From positions 2,604,001 through 2,668,000 of the forward strand of contig NZ_PDJQ01000001.1 in the NCBI RefSeq assembly GCF_002563855.1: a stretch of DNA of 64,000 nt. Direction: 5' to 3'. Made by a program: the position numbers and the translations under genes. A model generated the notes under the pieces. The model was not told the DNA's origin and searched no databases. It saw only the letters and a list, made by a program, of their open reading frames with translations. Origin of the DNA: Tepidiforma thermophila. Its GTDB lineage: Bacteria > Chloroflexota > Dehalococcoidia > Tepidiformales > Tepidiformaceae. Positions 62,437 through 64,000 of this stretch are shown piece after piece. Position 1 is the stretch's first letter. Every line of letters starts with the position of its first letter.

Positions 62437-62859
62437 CTAGACGCGGCGCCGCTTGGGGGGGCGGCAGCCGTTGTGGGGGATGGGGGTGACATCGCGGATG
62501 GCGGTGATGGTGAGGCCGGCGGCCTGGAGGGAGCGGATGGCGGCTTCGCGGCCGCTGCCGGCGCCGCGGACATAGACCTCGACGGACTGGAGGCCATGCT
62601 CCATGGCGCGGCGGGCGGCGTTTTCGCTGGCCATCTGGGCTGCAAAGGGTGTGCCTTTGCGGGAGCCCTTGAAGCCGGAGGCGCCGGCGGAGGCCCAGGC
62701 GATGACGTTGCCGTTGGGGTCGGTGAGGGTGACCAGGGTGTTGTTGAACGTGCTCTTGATGTAGGCACGCCCGCGGGGGATAGATTTGCGTTCGCGGCGC
62801 TTGGGGCGGCGGTTCTTGTCGGCGCCGCGCTTCTGGTCGGCTCGTTTCTGGTCGGCCAT
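62437..62859 (-). CDS. rpsK: Ribosomal protein S11
   Basis: The 140-residue protein has a basic N-terminal arm ([20 protein letters not shown]) and the S11 core ([36 protein letters not shown]), ending in the conserved [15 protein letters not shown]. It lies 12 bases after rpsM. Confidence 0.97.
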   Translation of the reverse strand: MADQKRADQKRGADKNRRPKRRERKSIPRGRAYIKSTFNNTLVTLTDPNGNVIAWASAGASGFKGSRKGTPFAAQMASENAARRAMEHGLQSVEVYVRGAGSGREAAIRSLQAAGLTITAIRDVTPIPHNGCRPPKRRRV

Positions 62860-62871
62860 GGGGAGCTCCTG

Positions 62872-63252
62872 TTACTTCTTTCCTGCGCGCTTCTTGCCGG
62901 CGACGGTTTTGCGGGCGCCGCGCTTTTGGCGGGCGTTGGTGCGGGTGCGCTGGCCGCGGACCGGGAGGTTGCGCCGGTGGCGCTGGCCGCGGTAGCAGTT
63001 GATTTCGATGAGGCGCGCGATGTTCTGGCGGACTTCGCGGCGGAGGTCGCCTTCGACGATGTAGTTCTTTTCGATGAAGTCGCGGATGCGAATGATCTCT
63101 TCATCGGTGAGGTCGCGCGCGCGGGCATCGGGGGAGATGTTGGTGGCGGCGAGGACCTCTTTGGCGCGGGTCGGGCCGATGCCGTAGATGTAGGTGAGGG
63201 CGACTTCGAGTCGCTTGTCGGCTGGGATGTCGACTCCTGCGATACGTGCCAT
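62872..63252 (-). CDS. rpsM: Ribosomal protein S13
   Basis: The 126-residue protein starts [20 protein letters not shown] and contains [13 protein letters not shown] and [20 protein letters not shown], with a Lys-rich C-terminal tail. All conserved S13 parts are present. Confidence 0.97.
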   Translation of the reverse strand: MARIAGVDIPADKRLEVALTYIYGIGPTRAKEVLAATNISPDARARDLTDEEIIRIRDFIEKNYIVEGDLRREVRQNIARLIEINCYRGQRHRRNLPVRGQRTRTNARQKRGARKTVAGKKRAGKK

Positions 63253-63258
63253 GCGGCC

Positions 63259-63372
63259 TTACCCCTGGCGCTGCTTGTGCTTGGGATTTTCGCAAATGAC
63301 TATGACGCGACCGTGCCGGCGGATGACCTTGCACTTGTCGCAGCGTGGTTTGACGGATGCTCGTACTTTCAT
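63259..63372 (-). CDS. rpmJ: Ribosomal protein L36
   Basis: The 37-residue protein begins [20 protein letters not shown] and ends NPKHKQRQG, with Cys11, Cys14, Cys27 and His32 as the zinc ligands of the C+ form. It lies between infA and rpsM as in most bacteria. Confidence 0.96.
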   Translation of the reverse strand: MKVRASVKPRCDKCKVIRRHGRVIVICENPKHKQRQG

Positions 63373-63399
63373 GGCTCTCCTGGTCGCGGCCGGGTCGGC

Positions 63400-63618
63400 C
63401 TATTTGAATCGGTAGGTGATTCGCCCGCGCGTGAGGTCGTAGGGCGAGAGTTCGACGAGGACGCGATCGCCGGGGAGGATGCGGATGAAGTTCATCCGGA
63501 TCTTTCCGCTGACATGGGCGAGCACTTCGTGGCCGTTGGCCAGCTCGACCTTGAACATGGCGTTGGGGAGGGGTTCAACGACGGTGCCCTCGACTTCGAT
63601 CGCGTCCTTTTTTGCCAT
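63400..63618 (-). CDS. infA: Translation initiation factor IF-1
   Basis: The 72-residue OB-fold protein begins [20 protein letters not shown] and ends [15 protein letters not shown], standard length and sequence. ATG 63618 is the family start; the frame extends a little upstream without similarity. Confidence 0.97.
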   Translation of the reverse strand: MAKKDAIEVEGTVVEPLPNAMFKVELANGHEVLAHVSGKIRMNFIRILPGDRVLVELSPYDLTRGRITYRFK

Positions 63619-63646
63619 AGACCCTCGTGCGGTGGAGTTCGGAACG

Positions 63647-64000
63647 TCATGGGAGGGTGAGGACTTCGGCCTCACCCTCGGCGCGGATGGCGATTGTATG
63701 TTCGAAATGACAGCATAAGCTACCGTCTTTCGTGCTTACGGTCCAGCCGTCGGGGCCTTCGACGACCTCCGGCGAGCCGGCGGTGACCATGGGTTCGAGC
63801 GCGAGGACGAGCCCGGGCTTGAGTTCGGGCCCGCGGAAGCGCTGCCGGTAGTTTTCGACGTGCGGCTCTTCGTGCATATCGCGGCCGACACCGTGGCCGC
63901 CATACCCTTTTACGATACCAAATCCGTGCGGTCGGATCGCGTCTTCGATGGCGCCGCGGATGTCGTTGAGGTAGTTGCCGGCGCGGGCGGCACGGATGCC
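63647..64000 (-). CDS. map: Methionine aminopeptidase, C-terminal part
   Basis: The last 117 residues of a type I methionine aminopeptidase; the gene runs off the right edge. Metal and active-site motifs visible are [27 protein letters not shown] and [10 protein letters not shown] (metal-ligand glutamates in EPM and FEH). It removes initiator Met and lies upstream of infA, a normal arrangement. Confidence 0.95.
   Translation of the reverse strand, partial: GIRAARAGNYLNDIRGAIEDAIRPHGFGIVKGYGGHGVGRDMHEEPHVENYRQRFRGPELKPGLVLALEPMVTAGSPEVVEGPDGWTVSTKDGSLCCHFEHTIAIRAEGEAEVLTLP

Overview
The window is very G+C-rich bacterial chromosome. The ribosomal/RNA-polymerase order at the right end, the pairing of a zinc-ribbon (DUF35) protein with a thiolase, a lone aldehyde:ferredoxin oxidoreductase, and frequent GTG/TTG or apparently leaderless starts suggest a Chloroflexota lineage, perhaps a Tepidiforma-like member of the Dehalococcoidia. 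That placement is a judgement from gene content and was not tested.

Left host part (1-22.5 kb): a cut-off winged-helix regulator; a soluble globin-coupled chemoreceptor divergent from a PAS histidine kinase; a Mre11/Rad50-like nuclease-ATPase pair; a zinc-type ABC uptake operon behind a promoter with a dyad operator candidate; an ACAD10/11-type acyl-CoA dehydrogenase beside an APH-like kinase; AddB/AddA-type recombination nuclease-helicase genes; then a small STAS-like gene, a GlcD-type FAD oxidase, an FmdB-type zinc ribbon, an unknown conserved-looking gene and an AhpD/CMD-family gene.

Mobile element (22,586-40,676, 18,091 bp): an integrated element has split a DUF35 zinc-ribbon gene. The first 17 codons lie at 22,535-22,585 and the rest resumes at 40,677. 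The crossover is an 11-bp direct repeat (ACCGTGTGTTC) at both ends. The element carries a tyrosine integrase, two AlpA/Xis-like helix-turn-helix genes, a Prim-Pol/DUF927 replication protein, two P27-type small-terminase-like proteins and nested end repeats. This is the gene set of a phage satellite (PICI/P4-like). Its cargo is a four-gene cassette in which every junction is an ATGA overlap: DUF499 ATPase, DUF3780 protein, DUF1156 DNA methyltransferase and PLD-SNF2 helicase. It is almost certainly an anti-phage modification system, BREX-like in parts but without PglZ. The element also inverts the G-over-C strand bias seen in the flanking chromosome.

Right host part (40.7-64 kb): truncated DUF35 plus thiolase, a CoA-transferase fragment, a carboxyltransferase subunit, a secreted Calx-beta/IPT protein with a strong terminator, a small membrane protein, a tandem CaiB/BaiF CoA-transferase and an AOR-family tungsten enzyme (mostly acyl-CoA metabolism). 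A MoxR-DUF58-VWA operon, an alpha/beta hydrolase, an ANT-like nucleotidyltransferase, a GNAT enzyme and a Pro-rich anchored protein follow. The end is the minus-strand operon map-infA-rpmJ-rpsM-rpsK-rpsD-rpoA-rplQ-truA-rplM-rpsI, in which truA appears to start at ACG and RpoA, L17 and L13 carry long low-complexity tails.

No tRNA, rRNA or CRISPR array was recognised.
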